DNA of 64,000 bases from Epilithonimonas mollis (GCF_900142325.1 NZ_FRAM01000002.1:868001-932000); one strand, 5' to 3'; shown: positions 45,788-55,078, counted from the stretch's first letter. The notes: a model not told the origin generated them from the sequence alone. Program-made: numbers and translations.

Positions 45788-46336
45788 ATGAGACTGACTG
45801 AAAAAACCGAGGAAAGACTTTCGGCCTTAGAAAAAATTGCCAATGGAATTATCTGGTGGGTCGGTTCTATTCCGTCTTTGATTCTGCATACGATTTTTTT
45901 TATTGTCAGTTTTGCGTTGCCTGTTTTCGGACTCGTGGATTTTGATAAGATGTTGCTGGTTCTCACAACAGTTGTTTCTCTGGAAGCTATTTATCTGGCG
46001 ATTTTCATACAGATGTCGGTCAATAAAAGCTCTGAACATATCGAGGATCTGAAGGAAGATGTCAATGAAATTCAGGAAGATATTGATGAGATCCAGGAAG
46101 ATATTGACGAGATCCAGGAAGATATAGAAGAAATCCAGGAAGATGTGGAAGAAATTCAGGAAGACGTGGAAGAAATAAGTGAAGATGAGGATGATGAAGA
46201 CCACAGCGAGCGTGCCAGAACAGTGATGCTGAAAAGCAAAGTGACGAGCAATAAAAACGATATTAAAAACCTGAAAGATAAAATTGCCGAGTTAGAAAAT
46301 TTAATAGAAAGCCTTAAAAAAGAAGGCGAGCAATAA
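45788..46336 (+). CDS. DUF1003-like membrane protein with acidic heptad-repeat coiled coil
   Basis: A 182-residue protein with two membrane helices (about 20-45 and 55-75) as in DUF1003 proteins. After them come six near-perfect heptads with the pattern E-I-Q-E-D-I/V-D/E (94-135) followed by a very acidic DEDDEDHSE and a final coiled coil (150-180). The heptads correspond to 21-bp DNA repeats at 46067-46192. The cytoplasmic or periplasmic side of the coil is not certain. The stop lies 2 bases from the stop of the convergent monooxygenase gene. Confidence 0.75.
   Translation: MRLTEKTEERLSALEKIANGIIWWVGSIPSLILHTIFFIVSFALPVFGLVDFDKMLLVLTTVVSLEAIYLAIFIQMSVNKSSEHIEDLKEDVNEIQEDIDEIQEDIDEIQEDIEEIQEDVEEIQEDVEEISEDEDDEDHSERARTVMLKSKVTSNKNDIKNLKDKIAELENLIESLKKEGEQ
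46067..46192 (+). repeat. Six 21-bp tandem repeats encoding an acidic coiled coil
   Basis: Units start GAAATTCAGG / GAGATCCAGG / GAAATCCAGG and continue AAGATATTGAT-like. Each codes for one heptad of the DUF1003-like protein. The sixth unit has diverged the most. Because 21 is a multiple of three, gain or loss of units keeps the frame and only changes coil length. Confidence 0.85.
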
Positions 46337-46338
46337 TT

Positions 46339-47454
46339 CTACAGTTCCAGTTTCAGAATTTTTTCCATCTGCTTTTGATTCACAGTTTCAGGAATCATTC
46401 TGAAAATAGAATTTCTAATTTTTGTAAAATTCTCCCATTGCGCCACTTTCCCGAGCGTCCAACTTGTATTCACAATATGATGAACTTTTTCTTTCCTGAT
46501 TTTTTCAAATCGAGCAAAAACTTTATTCCAGTCTTTTTCAGTTTCTAATAATTTTCCAATTACATAGGCATCTTCAACCGCCTGGCAACCGCCTTGTCCC
46601 ATATTTGGAGTCGTGGCGTGGGCAGCGTCACCAATCAGGCAAAGATTTTCTAATGACCAATTGTCCATCGGTTTGATGTCGATGATGTCATTTAGAATAA
46701 TATTTTCTTTAGCAGTTTCAGAAATCATTTCCAGAATGTCAGGATGAAAATCTCTGAACTCTTTCAATAAATCGAAATCTTCATAATAAAATTTTTCATT
46801 CACCAAAGCATACCAGTATATCGTATTTTCCCGGATTTTTACAAAACCGAAACGCTTTCCTTTTCCCCACATTTCGTAAGCATTGTGGCTGTATTTTTCA
46901 GGGATTTCTGTATTTATAATTCCACGCCAGCATTTTTGTTTGGCATTTCGGATTTCTCCAGATTTCAGAATTTCATTCCTAACCAAAGATTTTACGCCAT
47001 CAGCTCCGAAAACGATGTCACTTTCGATTTCTGTATTATCTTCAAAAGTCAAATGGTAATTTTCTTTCTTCTCAATTTTTGAAAGACGTTTATTCAGAAT
47101 AATATGCTCCGAAATATTTTCGCTCAATATTTTTTGTAAATCTGCTCTGTGAATGGCAATGTTGCAAACTTTGTATTTGTTTTCCAATTTCAAAACATCC
47201 GTTTTAGAAATGGTTTTTAGTTTTTCATCAGTGATGATTAAAGCGTGCATTTTGGTTCCGGCCTTTTCGATTTTCTCTTTCAATCCGAGTTTATCAAAGA
47301 TTTGCATTGCATTGCCCGCCATCGCAATTCCTGCTCCAACCGGTTTTATTTCCGGAGCACTTTCATAGATTTTGAAATCAATGTTTTGATGCTTTAGAAA
47401 ATTGCCTAAAGTTAAACCGCCAATTCCGCCACCGATGATTGAGATTGAATTCAT
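46339..47454 (-). CDS. FAD-dependent monooxygenase (UbiH/TetX-like)
   Basis: A 371-residue class A flavin monooxygenase. The FAD motif GGGIGGLTLGN (8-18), the second FAD motif GDAAHATTPNMGQGGCQA (near 275) and the DG fingerprint GADGVKSLVR (151-160) are all intact. The best-fitting subgroup is that of TetX and aromatic hydroxylases. Whether it inactivates tetracyclines is not known. Its ATG overlaps the stop of the upstream DUF2007-like gene as TAATG. Confidence 0.88.
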   Translation of the reverse strand: MNSISIIGGGIGGLTLGNFLKHQNIDFKIYESAPEIKPVGAGIAMAGNAMQIFDKLGLKEKIEKAGTKMHALIITDEKLKTISKTDVLKLENKYKVCNIAIHRADLQKILSENISEHIILNKRLSKIEKKENYHLTFEDNTEIESDIVFGADGVKSLVRNEILKSGEIRNAKQKCWRGIINTEIPEKYSHNAYEMWGKGKRFGFVKIRENTIYWYALVNEKFYYEDFDLLKEFRDFHPDILEMISETAKENIILNDIIDIKPMDNWSLENLCLIGDAAHATTPNMGQGGCQAVEDAYVIGKLLETEKDWNKVFARFEKIRKEKVHHIVNTSWTLGKVAQWENFTKIRNSIFRMIPETVNQKQMEKILKLEL

Positions 47455-47915
47455 TATTTTTTAGATCTCTTAAATTTGTAGTGTTGGTAGAAAAAAGAAA
47501 AACAAATTAAAAATATTATTAAAAATAAAATCCAAAAAACTGATTTTCTAAATTTATTTGCATTAACAATTTCTATAAGGCAAACTAAACCAGATATAAT
47601 AGTTATAAATCCATAAAGAGCATAATTGTTTTTTTCTTTATCAAAGAAAGGAATATTTCCTCCAGTATAATGCCCAGGATTATACATATTTTTATCCCAT
47701 TCTTTATAGCCTTCAATTATAGATTCATCTACTTCAACATCATTTTCATCAAGATTTAAACTATTTATAAAATCAAAAACATTTTGATTGTCTTTTTCCT
47801 CACAATAAAGAATGTTGTTTTCCCAATCGGCTTCGAACAATATTCCTTTATCTTTTAAACCTTGACAGACAAAATCTAAATTAGACGTAAATTTGAATCG
47901 TTTAACTTCAACCAT
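47454..47915 (-). CDS. Uncharacterised membrane protein with DUF2007-like N-terminus
   Basis: A 153-residue protein. The first 70 residues (MVEVKRFKFTSNLDFVCQGL, then GILFEADWENNIL) recall the ferredoxin-like fold of DUF2007-type putative signal-transducing proteins. Two membrane helices follow at about 98-116 and 124-141. It lies 51 bases after the rpoD stop, downstream of a terminator, and is translationally coupled with the monooxygenase gene through TAATG. Function unknown. Confidence 0.5.
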   Translation of the reverse strand: MVEVKRFKFTSNLDFVCQGLKDKGILFEADWENNILYCEEKDNQNVFDFINSLNLDENDVEVDESIIEGYKEWDKNMYNPGHYTGGNIPFFDKEKNNYALYGFITIISGLVCLIEIVNANKFRKSVFWILFLIIFLICFSFFYQHYKFKRSKK

Positions 47916-47916
47916 A

Positions 47917-47946
47917 TTAAAAAAAAGCAGGCTAAAAAACCTGCTT
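47917..47946 (-). terminator. Intrinsic terminator after rpoD
   Basis: A 7-bp stem (47925-47931 with 47940-47946) with an A-rich loop. On the minus strand it is followed by a long T-run. Confidence 0.85.
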
Positions 47947-47966
47947 CTAATTTATAATCAAAAATC

Positions 47967-48833
47967 TTATTTACCAAGATAAGATTTCAGAATCTTACTT
48001 CTGGAATTATGTTTCAGCCTTTTGATCGCTTTTTCCTTGATCTGACGAACTCTTTCTCTTGTTAAATCGAAGGTTTCACCAATTTCTTCCAATGTCATAG
48101 GATGTTTCCCGTTCAGACCGAAATATAATCTTACAAGATCCGCTTCTCTTGGTGTGAGGGTATTCAAGGCTCTTTCAATCTCAATTTGAAGAGATTCAAG
48201 CATCAGATCTTTATCCGGACTTGGCGATTCTCCGGAACGTAACACGTCATAAAGGTTAGAATCTTCACCTTCCACAAGCGGTGCATCCATCGATAGGTGA
48301 CGACCACTGTTTTTCATAGATTCTTTGATGTCTTCCTCGCTCATATCCAGAACTTCTGCCAATTCTTCCGGAGAAGGCGGTCTTTCGTTCTCTTGCTCCA
48401 AGTGAGCATAAGCTTTGTTGATTTTGTTGATAGAACCAATCTTATTCAAAGGTAATCTTACAATTCTCGACTGCTCAGCCAAAGCCTGCAAAATCGATTG
48501 ACGAATCCACCAAACAGCATAAGAAATGAATTTGAAACCTCTCGTTTCATCATATCTTTTCGCCGCTTTCATCAGACCAAGATTTCCTTCATTGATTAGA
48601 TCCGGAAGAGAAAGTCCCTGATTCTGATACTGTTTAGAAACCGAAACCACGAAACGTAAGTTGGCTTTGATCAGTTTTTCAAGAGCAGCTCTGTCTCCGG
48701 CACGGATTCTCTGAGCCAAATCTACCTCCTCATCGGCGGTAATCAATTCAACTTTTCCAATCTCTTGCAGATACTTGTCCAGTGATGCGGTTTCCCTGTT
48801 GGTAACCTGTTTTGTAATTTTTAATTGTCTCAT
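47967..48833 (-). CDS. rpoD: Primary RNA polymerase sigma factor (RpoD/SigA)
   Basis: Main sigma factor. Regions 1.2 ([20 protein letters not shown]), 2 ([40 protein letters not shown]...), 3 and 4.2 ([27 protein letters not shown]) are in order. At 288 residues it is short and lacks region 1.1 and the non-conserved insert, as in Bacteroidota primary sigma factors. These recognise the TTG / TAnnTTTG promoters seen throughout this window. It is followed by a strong terminator. Confidence 0.97.
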   Translation of the reverse strand: MRQLKITKQVTNRETASLDKYLQEIGKVELITADEEVDLAQRIRAGDRAALEKLIKANLRFVVSVSKQYQNQGLSLPDLINEGNLGLMKAAKRYDETRGFKFISYAVWWIRQSILQALAEQSRIVRLPLNKIGSINKINKAYAHLEQENERPPSPEELAEVLDMSEEDIKESMKNSGRHLSMDAPLVEGEDSNLYDVLRSGESPSPDKDLMLESLQIEIERALNTLTPREADLVRLYFGLNGKHPMTLEEIGETFDLTRERVRQIKEKAIKRLKHNSRSKILKSYLGK

Positions 48834-49016
48834 TATAAAAACCTCATTCTATTAGGTTGCATTATATTATACGATGAGAACATGAAAAAGGTTACAAATA
48901 TTTTAATTTTATGAGATTCGACTTCAATTTTAACGCATTTTAAAATTAATTAATAAAATTTGACTATGTCGAACCACTTCGTTTGGTTTGGGCAGCTTAA
49001 TCCGCCTGTAGTTTAT

Positions 49017-49210
49017 CCTGAGCTTGTCGAAGGGCTCGCAATCTTTTCACTCCGCTACGCTGCGTAAAAAGGATTTCCGCTCAAGCCGGGCTGCGTGCAA
49101 TTCAATTTCAAATATTATCTTTATAAATACACTTCGTCTCTGCTCAGTGTGACATCTCTGATACTATTCTCAATAATAAACCATTGTGAGTCTGAGCGGA
49201 GTAGAAGACT
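49017..49210. repeat. Cluster of CTGAG/CGAAG-type palindromic repeat elements
   Basis: CCTGAGCTTGTCGAAGG (49017-49033), a 26-base ACACTTCG...TGTGACA element (49129-49154) and its inverted relative CATTGTGAG...GAAGACT (49182-49210) share the CTGAG and CGAAG cores. Elements of this type are widespread in Bacteroidota genomes. The last two can form a long imperfect hairpin. They lie in the 537-base gap between rpoD and gldD, in which I see no gene. Confidence 0.6.
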
Positions 49211-49358
49211 TTTTTCCAATGAACAATTAAAAATAACAAAATCTCCAAATCATCGAGAAATTATTAATCATAAAGATTTCAACCACACATTTCTCTGTAA
49301 ATCAATCATTCTTAACAAAAATTTGGGAATCAAAATTCTCTGTATCAATTCTAATTGT

Positions 49359-49366
49359 TATTTTTG
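49359..49366 (+). promoter_or_regulatory. -7 box of the gldD promoter
   Basis: TATTTTTG fits TAnnTTTG and ends 4 bases before the gldD ATG, so the mRNA would be nearly leaderless. Confidence 0.4.
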
Positions 49367-49370
49367 CCGG

Positions 49371-49928
49371 ATGTTAAAAAATCTGTTCAGAATTTTTATT
49401 GGACTGACATTGTTTTCCTGTGCCAAAGAACCTGTTCCCAAGCCCAAAGGAGAACTGCGTCTGGAATATCCGAATCCCAAATACCTGAGATTCGATTCCC
49501 CTTGCGACTATGCTTTTGATTATTCAGATTTTTCCAGAGTAGAAAATGCTAAGGAAAGGTGCTGGTATTATATCAACTACCCAAAGATGAAAGCCAAAGT
49601 TTTCATTACTTATTTTCCTATAAAAAATGATTTTCAGCTCCACGTAAGAGAAGTGGAAAAAATGGTTTATGAACACACCATCAAAGCCAGTTCTATAGAC
49701 ACCAAATTTTTCCAGTATCCTGAGAAAAAAGTCTATGGCAATTTTTATGAGCTTAAGGGACAGACTGCGTCGAACATCCAGTTTTTTGTAACAGACAGTA
49801 CAAAACATTTTGTAACCGGAAATCTATATTTCAACTCTCGCCCTCGTCCTGATTCATTAGGCCCGGCTGTGGATTATGTCAAAAAAGATTTGCTTCATAT
49901 GATAGATTCTTTTGAATGGAAAAAGTAA
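49371..49928 (+). CDS. gldD: Gliding motility lipoprotein GldD
   Basis: A 185-residue lipoprotein (lipobox LTLFSC, Cys17) of the GldD family, needed for gliding and T9SS secretion in Flavobacterium johnsoniae. Start ATG 49371 is preferred. A longer frame to 49095 reads through non-coding DNA without conserved residues. GldD-like features include PKGELRLEYPNPKYLRFD, CDYAFDYSDFSRV and WYYINYPKMKAKVFITYFPI. No gldB or gldC is adjacent. It is one of several pieces of evidence for a flavobacterial origin. Confidence 0.93.
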   Translation: MLKNLFRIFIGLTLFSCAKEPVPKPKGELRLEYPNPKYLRFDSPCDYAFDYSDFSRVENAKERCWYYINYPKMKAKVFITYFPIKNDFQLHVREVEKMVYEHTIKASSIDTKFFQYPEKKVYGNFYELKGQTASNIQFFVTDSTKHFVTGNLYFNSRPRPDSLGPAVDYVKKDLLHMIDSFEWKK

Positions 49929-49981
49929 AAAAAGAAAAAATCAGTATTTAAGAAAAAAATTAATTATAAATAAAAAAACTT

Positions 49982-50005
49982 CGGATATCCATTATCGGAT
50001 ATCCG
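49982..50005 (+). promoter_or_regulatory. Palindromic hairpin in front of the PfkB kinase gene
   Basis: The self-complementary octamer GGATATCC occurs twice (49983-49990 and 49997-50004), separated by 6 bases, ending 18 bases before the ATG. The two copies can pair with each other. Each may also bind a dimeric regulator. Confidence 0.4.
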
Positions 50006-50022
50006 GCATAAAAGCTTAAAAT

Positions 50023-50943
50023 ATGAAATTATTAGCAGTAGGAACAGTAGCATTCGATGCCATCGAAACACCTTTTGGAAAAACAGATAAGATTCTTGGC
50101 GGAGCAGCAACTTTTATTGGATTGGCAGCTTCAGCTCTGGAAACTGAAGTAAGTTTGGTTTCTGTTATTGGCGGCGATTTTCCTCAGGAATATCTGGATA
50201 TGATGACTTCTAAAAATATCAATGTGGATGGTGTCGAAATGGTGAAGGATGGTAAAACTTTTTTCTGGAGCGGAAAATACCACAACGACCTGAACTCCCG
50301 TGATACGCTGGTGACTGAACTGAATGTTCTGGCAGATTTTGATCCAAAAGTTCCTGAACAGGCTGCCGATTCTGAAGTTTTGTTGCTGGGAAATCTTGAT
50401 CCGGTTGTTCAGCTTTCTGTTTTGGAAAGAATGAAATCCCAGCCGAAATTGGTTATTCTTGATACTATGAATTTCTGGATGGATATCGCATGGGATAACC
50501 TGATGAAGGTGATTGCAAAAACAGACGTGATTACCATTAATGATGAGGAGGCGAGACAGCTGTCCGGAGAATATTCTTTGGTAAAGGCAGCTAAGAAAAT
50601 CCACGAGATGGGTCCTAAGTTTGTCATTATCAAAAAAGGAGAGCACGGTGCACTATTATTCCACGAAGGAAAAGTATTTGCAATTCCGGCGTTGCCTTTG
50701 GAAGAAGTATTTGATCCAACCGGAGCTGGCGATACTTTTGCAGGAGGATTTGCGTCATATCTAACAAAAAAAGGTGATTTTAGTTTCGAAAGCATGAAAA
50801 CAGCTATTATCGTTGGAAGTGCGATGGCGTCTTTTACAGTAGAAAAATTCGGGACAGAAAGAATCCAGGAAGTTACAAAGCAAGAGCTGAGCGAGAGAAT
50901 CATGCAGTTCCGTGAACTGACTTCTTTTGAATCTGCAATATAA
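50023..50943 (+). CDS. PfkB family sugar kinase
   Basis: A 306-residue ribokinase-fold kinase. The C-terminal PfkB signature with the catalytic Asp is DPTGAGDTFAGGFASYL. Near the N-terminus GGAATFIGLAASALE lines the substrate site. The lid region and VITINDEEARQL are typical of the adenosine/ribokinase group. The substrate may be a sugar or nucleoside and is not predictable. The gene is monocistronic and stands between gldD and the isomerase genes. Confidence 0.9.
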   Translation: MKLLAVGTVAFDAIETPFGKTDKILGGAATFIGLAASALETEVSLVSVIGGDFPQEYLDMMTSKNINVDGVEMVKDGKTFFWSGKYHNDLNSRDTLVTELNVLADFDPKVPEQAADSEVLLLGNLDPVVQLSVLERMKSQPKLVILDTMNFWMDIAWDNLMKVIAKTDVITINDEEARQLSGEYSLVKAAKKIHEMGPKFVIIKKGEHGALLFHEGKVFAIPALPLEEVFDPTGAGDTFAGGFASYLTKKGDFSFESMKTAIIVGSAMASFTVEKFGTERIQEVTKQELSERIMQFRELTSFESAI

Positions 50944-51002
50944 AATTTAACCTTATCAGAATTTATTACTCAAAACAGTGTTATAAATTATTATTATACA
51001 GA

Positions 51003-52838
51003 ATGAAGAAAATTTTTTTCCCGCTTTTGTTGGCTTTTGCTTCTCAAAATGCTTTTTCTCAATACCTGATTATTGGCAAAGACAGCATCTCCGTAAAAGA
51101 TTATATCCGTGACAATAAATATGGACTGGAACAAACCGGTCCGGAAAAATCTGTTAATGCTACAGTGGAATTCATGCTGCTGCAACAGCTGGCAAGAGAA
51201 AAGAAAGCAGATACGCTCAATTTCTTTGTTAATTCTTTTAACCAGAAGTTGTCCGAAGTCAGAGAGCAAAAATTCTATCCGAAAACTATCATTGACCCGA
51301 TGATTCAGGATTTTGTCAAGTCCAACAAAACCGAAATTCAGATTTTGCTTTTTATCAAAGAAAAAAAATCGGATGATAAAACCGATTACAAAGCTCTTTA
51401 TAACGAAGTGAAAGCCGGAAAAATGAAGATGGAGGATTTTCTTGCAAAAAACGGAAGCCCAGAAGCAGGTAAAGCATTTTATGTAAAACCAGGAATGCTG
51501 GATTATGAACTGTATCAGCAGGTAAAAAACATACCGGTTAATTCTTATACGCCGTTTATAGATAAACCAAATGTGGTTGCATTCGCAAAAGTTGTCAATA
51601 CAAGACCAAGCCTCGGCTATATGGTTTTTGGCGTATTGACCATTCCAAAAGATAACAATTATGAAGCTACAAAAGCTAAGATCTATAAAGAATTGGAATC
51701 GGGGAAAAAATTCCAGACTGTGGTAAAAGAATTTGGTGCAACTGATGACGAGAAAAACTCAGGTGGTGCTGTGATGGGATCACCGATTTTGCCGGATGAA
51801 GTTTACAGTGCGCTGAAGGGTCAGAAAAAGGATTATTATACAAAAGAGCCGATTTTGTTCAATGATAAATATTTTATTTTCAATATTTATAATCTTGAAC
51901 CTTATGAGCTTACAGATGAGAATAGAAGATTTTTCCAGAAGGAGATGTTGGCAACCAGCTATGGTGAAGAAGCGACATCAAAGTTAGTCAGCTGGCTGAA
52001 AACGCAGCAAAAATTCTCGGAAACTAATGACTTTACTGAAATCAAAAGGTCTTATCAGAATTTCCTGAATCCTAAAAATCCGAAAGCAGTATTGTTCTCT
52101 TACGGCAAAAATTCTGTAACATACGAAGACCTTAAAAAAGCGATCGAATCTCAATATAAAAATCTGGAGCTGATCCCGACTTCTCAATGGTCAGACCTTC
52201 TGAATTATCAGGCAAATCAGTATATCATTGGTGTGTATGCGAAAAATTTCCAGGATCTTCCTGATGTGAAGCCGGAATTGGATGAGCTTAGAAAAAATCT
52301 GTACTCTGAATATATCTTTTCCGAATATCTCAAAGATGAAGTGAAAAACAATCCTCAGCTTTATACAGAGTATTACAATGAGAATAAAGCCAAGTTTGTC
52401 TGGGAAAAGCGGGCAGAATCCAGAGCGGTTGTAATCTCTGATCCGAAACTGGTTAAAGAAATCGAGAAAGAAGTTAAAGACCCGAAAAAATGGGAAGCTC
52501 TTAAGGAAAAATATAAAAATCAGGTCAACGACAAGAATCAGGTCCTGGTTCATTTCGAACAAGGCAAGATTCAGGAAACTGCTGATATCTTCAAAAAGCA
52601 TAACGTTCCTTTCAAAAAAGGTGTTTTCCTTACTAAAATCGGTGACCGCGATGTGATCGTTGCGATAGATGATCTCTTGCCGGAACAGCAGATGACACTG
52701 GAAGAAGCGAAGGATGATATGACCGATGCCGTAACAGAACGGTTATTACAAAAAACAATTGCCAACCAAAGAGCAAAAACGAGAGTGGAAATTCAACCGG
52801 CTTTTATGGCGGAACTGAATAAAAACTTTAAGAAATAA
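51003..52838 (+). CDS. Periplasmic parvulin-type peptidyl-prolyl isomerase (PpiD/SurA-like)
   Basis: A 611-residue exported protein (signal peptide 1-19). A parvulin-like domain lies in the middle (about 205-300), with MVFGVLTIPKD at its start and the conserved GGAVMGSPILPDEVYSALKGQKKD ending. The remainder is long and helical, as in a chaperone. The later part (about 360-600) has further PpiC-like features. It probably escorts outer-membrane proteins. The second isomerase follows after 65 bases. Confidence 0.8.
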   Translation: MKKIFFPLLLAFASQNAFSQYLIIGKDSISVKDYIRDNKYGLEQTGPEKSVNATVEFMLLQQLAREKKADTLNFFVNSFNQKLSEVREQKFYPKTIIDPMIQDFVKSNKTEIQILLFIKEKKSDDKTDYKALYNEVKAGKMKMEDFLAKNGSPEAGKAFYVKPGMLDYELYQQVKNIPVNSYTPFIDKPNVVAFAKVVNTRPSLGYMVFGVLTIPKDNNYEATKAKIYKELESGKKFQTVVKEFGATDDEKNSGGAVMGSPILPDEVYSALKGQKKDYYTKEPILFNDKYFIFNIYNLEPYELTDENRRFFQKEMLATSYGEEATSKLVSWLKTQQKFSETNDFTEIKRSYQNFLNPKNPKAVLFSYGKNSVTYEDLKKAIESQYKNLELIPTSQWSDLLNYQANQYIIGVYAKNFQDLPDVKPELDELRKNLYSEYIFSEYLKDEVKNNPQLYTEYYNENKAKFVWEKRAESRAVVISDPKLVKEIEKEVKDPKKWEALKEKYKNQVNDKNQVLVHFEQGKIQETADIFKKHNVPFKKGVFLTKIGDRDVIVAIDDLLPEQQMTLEEAKDDMTDAVTERLLQKTIANQRAKTRVEIQPAFMAELNKNFKK

Positions 52839-52851
52839 TTATAATTTAAAA

Positions 52852-52883
52852 TTGAGCAAAATTGGCTGATAATTCTAATTTTG
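52852..52883 (+). promoter_or_regulatory. Promoter of the second isomerase gene
   Basis: TTG 52852-52854, spacer 21, TAATTTTG 52876-52883, with the ATG at 52904. It would allow separate transcription from the first isomerase gene. Confidence 0.5.
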
Positions 52884-52903
52884 CAGGTTAATATCTAAAA
52901 ATA

Positions 52904-54283
52904 ATGTCAAAATACACGAAATATCTTTTTCTAGTCTCGGCAATGATTTTTCTTCTGAACGGAAAAGTATCGGCGCAATTACAAAAAGGTCAGTTGATAG
53001 ATGGAATTGCAGCGGTAATCGGGGACGAGATCATTCTGGAATCTGATATCGAAGATCAGGCCAACTATGCTAAGCAGCAGGGCGCGAATGTCAGTGATAA
53101 ATGTGATTTTATGGAAAGTATCCTGAATAATAAGTTGCTTATCTATGAAGCCAAAAAAGATACATTGATCGAAAACAGAAGTGCAGCAATCAAGGAAATG
53201 GCTGGTAATAAATACAACCAGATCCTGGGGCAGTTTCCTGATGAAAAAGCTATGTTGGCAGCCTATAAGTTCCGAACATCGTATGAGATGAAGACCGCTA
53301 TCGAGAAGATCGATGCTGATAACTATTACGGCCAGCAAAAGTATGCAAGGATTACCGAAAAATCCGATGTAACACCAAATGAAGTGACCGATTTCTACAA
53401 TCAGTTCAGATTCCAGCTTCCGAATGTTAAGGATGAAGTGGCTTTATCAAAAATCAGTATCTATCCAAAGATTTCCGAAGATCACAGAAAAGAGATCATA
53501 GAAAAGCTCAATAAGATAAAGCAGGATATCAAAAACGGGGACAGCTTCGAGAATCTTGCAAGGATATATTCTGAGGACGAAGGATCTGCGGCTTTGGGAG
53601 GTATTTACAAAAATATCAATATGGGACAGATGGTGAAGCCTTTTGAAGCAGCCGCACTCAACCTTCAGGAAGGTGAGATTTCTGATCCTGTAGAATCTGA
53701 GTTTGGTTTTCACCTGATTCAGCTGGTAAAAAGAAGCGGAAAAAAGTATGACGCCAGACACATTCTTATAAAAAGCACGCCAAATGCAGAAGAAATTGCA
53801 TCTGCGAAAAAAGAGCTGGAAAATATCAGAACGATGATTATTGATAAAAAAATCAGCTTTAAAGATGCGGCTTTTAAATATTCTGATGATAAAAGCAATA
53901 AGTTCAGTGCCGGGATCATGACCAACAATCAGGATGGGTCTGATAAACTGGAAAAACTGAATCTTGATCCAACCATTTCTTATCAGATCGCAGGTCTCAA
54001 AAAGAATGATATCACAGAACCATTCCAGCAGGAAGATCAGCAGAAAAGAAAAATGATCAGCATCATTCAGGTCAATGACGTGATCGATGCCCACCAGCTG
54101 GAGCTGTCAACAGACTACGAAAGGGTGAAGGATATGGCACTTAACAAAAAGAAAAATGAAATTGTGGAAAAATGGGTTAATGCCAAGATCCCATCAATTT
54201 TTATCTCTATTGACAATAAATATAAAGATTGCAAATTCCACAGCAACTGGCAAAAAAATACAGTGGTTGCTGCGGGTAACTAA
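52904..54283 (+). CDS. SurA-like periplasmic peptidyl-prolyl isomerase
   Basis: A 459-residue SurA-type chaperone with a signal peptide (about 1-25). The N-terminal SurA_N domain begins GIAAVIGDEIILESDI, and two parvulin domains follow, at about 175-275 and 280-390. The first has GDSFENLARIYSEDEGSAALGG and ends FGFHLIQLVKRSG; the second is marked by ARHILIKSTP. It folds or escorts outer-membrane proteins to the BAM machine. Both isomerase genes are adjacent and may act in sequence. Confidence 0.92.
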   Translation: MSKYTKYLFLVSAMIFLLNGKVSAQLQKGQLIDGIAAVIGDEIILESDIEDQANYAKQQGANVSDKCDFMESILNNKLLIYEAKKDTLIENRSAAIKEMAGNKYNQILGQFPDEKAMLAAYKFRTSYEMKTAIEKIDADNYYGQQKYARITEKSDVTPNEVTDFYNQFRFQLPNVKDEVALSKISIYPKISEDHRKEIIEKLNKIKQDIKNGDSFENLARIYSEDEGSAALGGIYKNINMGQMVKPFEAAALNLQEGEISDPVESEFGFHLIQLVKRSGKKYDARHILIKSTPNAEEIASAKKELENIRTMIIDKKISFKDAAFKYSDDKSNKFSAGIMTNNQDGSDKLEKLNLDPTISYQIAGLKKNDITEPFQQEDQQKRKMISIIQVNDVIDAHQLELSTDYERVKDMALNKKKNEIVEKWVNAKIPSIFISIDNKYKDCKFHSNWQKNTVVAAGN

Positions 54284-54298
54284 AAATAATTTATATAA

Positions 54299-54328
54299 AA
54301 AAAAGAGGCTGTCAAAAGTCTCTTTTTT
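54299..54328 (+). terminator. Intrinsic terminator after the SurA-like gene
   Basis: A 10-bp stem with one G-U pair (54301-54310 with 54317-54326), a 6-base loop and T-run. Confidence 0.8.
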
Positions 54329-54412
54329 GTTTTTTTAATTCTCAGAAAGTAATATTTGCGACATTAAAATCTTCTCAATATCGCATATTGTATTAACCAA
54401 AATCGAAAAAAT

Positions 54413-55078
54413 TTGAATTTTCAATCCATTTACGAATATCTCACGCAGTTTCTTACCGAAGAACGTTTCCGCAAAATAGAACATTATTCCAAAGAAAGCT
54501 CCGATTTTGTATTACCGGTTATGGAAGATATTTACCAGTTCCGGAATGCTGCGGCAATTGTCCGGTCAGTAGAAGCTTGCGGATTTCATAAAGTGATTGC
54601 AATGGAAAAAGAGAATTTTTTTGAGCCCAATCTCAAAGTCACAAAAGGCGCAGATACCTGGGTTGAGGTCGAGAAAATGCCGAGAACTATAGAATCTCTG
54701 CAAAAAGTCAAAAATCGTGGCTATAAAATCGTAGCGGTTTCTGCTGAGAATAATGCGAAAATGCTGCCGGATTATACAATACAAGAGCCTTTGGCTTTGG
54801 TTTTTGGGACAGAGTGGGAGGGAACAACGGATGAATTGCTGGATTTTGCGGATGAAACTTTGGCCATTCCGATGTATGGTTTTACAAAAAGTTTCAATGT
54901 GTCAGTCGCTGCTGCAATCTGCATGTATGAACTCAAACAAAAACTTCTGAAATCCGATATCGATTATAAACTGTCTGAAGAAAAATTACTCCAAATGAAA
55001 ATCCGTTGGGCGAAGAATTCTATTCCAAGTGGTGATAAGATTCTGGAGAAATATTTAAGAGATAATTCTAAAACATAG
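54413..55078 (+). CDS. TrmH/SpoU family RNA methyltransferase
   Basis: A 221-residue SPOUT methyltransferase. The best available start is TTG 54413; no in-frame ATG precedes the substrate-binding part, and the first internal ATG would remove 36 conserved residues. Motif 1 is in NAAAIVRSVEACGFHKV, motif 2 in LALVFGTEWEGTTDELL and motif 3 in IPMYGFTKSFNVSVAAAICMYEL. The family methylates tRNA (Gm18) or 23S rRNA. The best guess is a tRNA enzyme, but the substrate is not certain. Confidence 0.85.
   Translation: MNFQSIYEYLTQFLTEERFRKIEHYSKESSDFVLPVMEDIYQFRNAAAIVRSVEACGFHKVIAMEKENFFEPNLKVTKGADTWVEVEKMPRTIESLQKVKNRGYKIVAVSAENNAKMLPDYTIQEPLALVFGTEWEGTTDELLDFADETLAIPMYGFTKSFNVSVAAAICMYELKQKLLKSDIDYKLSEEKLLQMKIRWAKNSIPSGDKILEKYLRDNSKT

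Noticed and set aside
46339-47454. Tetracycline-resistance gene tet(X)
   Set aside because: The protein shares the class A monooxygenase framework, but the residues needed to call TetX cannot be established by eye, and many chromosomal relatives are not resistance genes.
49095-49370. Extended N-terminus of GldD
   Set aside because: The extra 92 residues come from intergenic repeat DNA, and a lipobox follows ATG 49371 directly.
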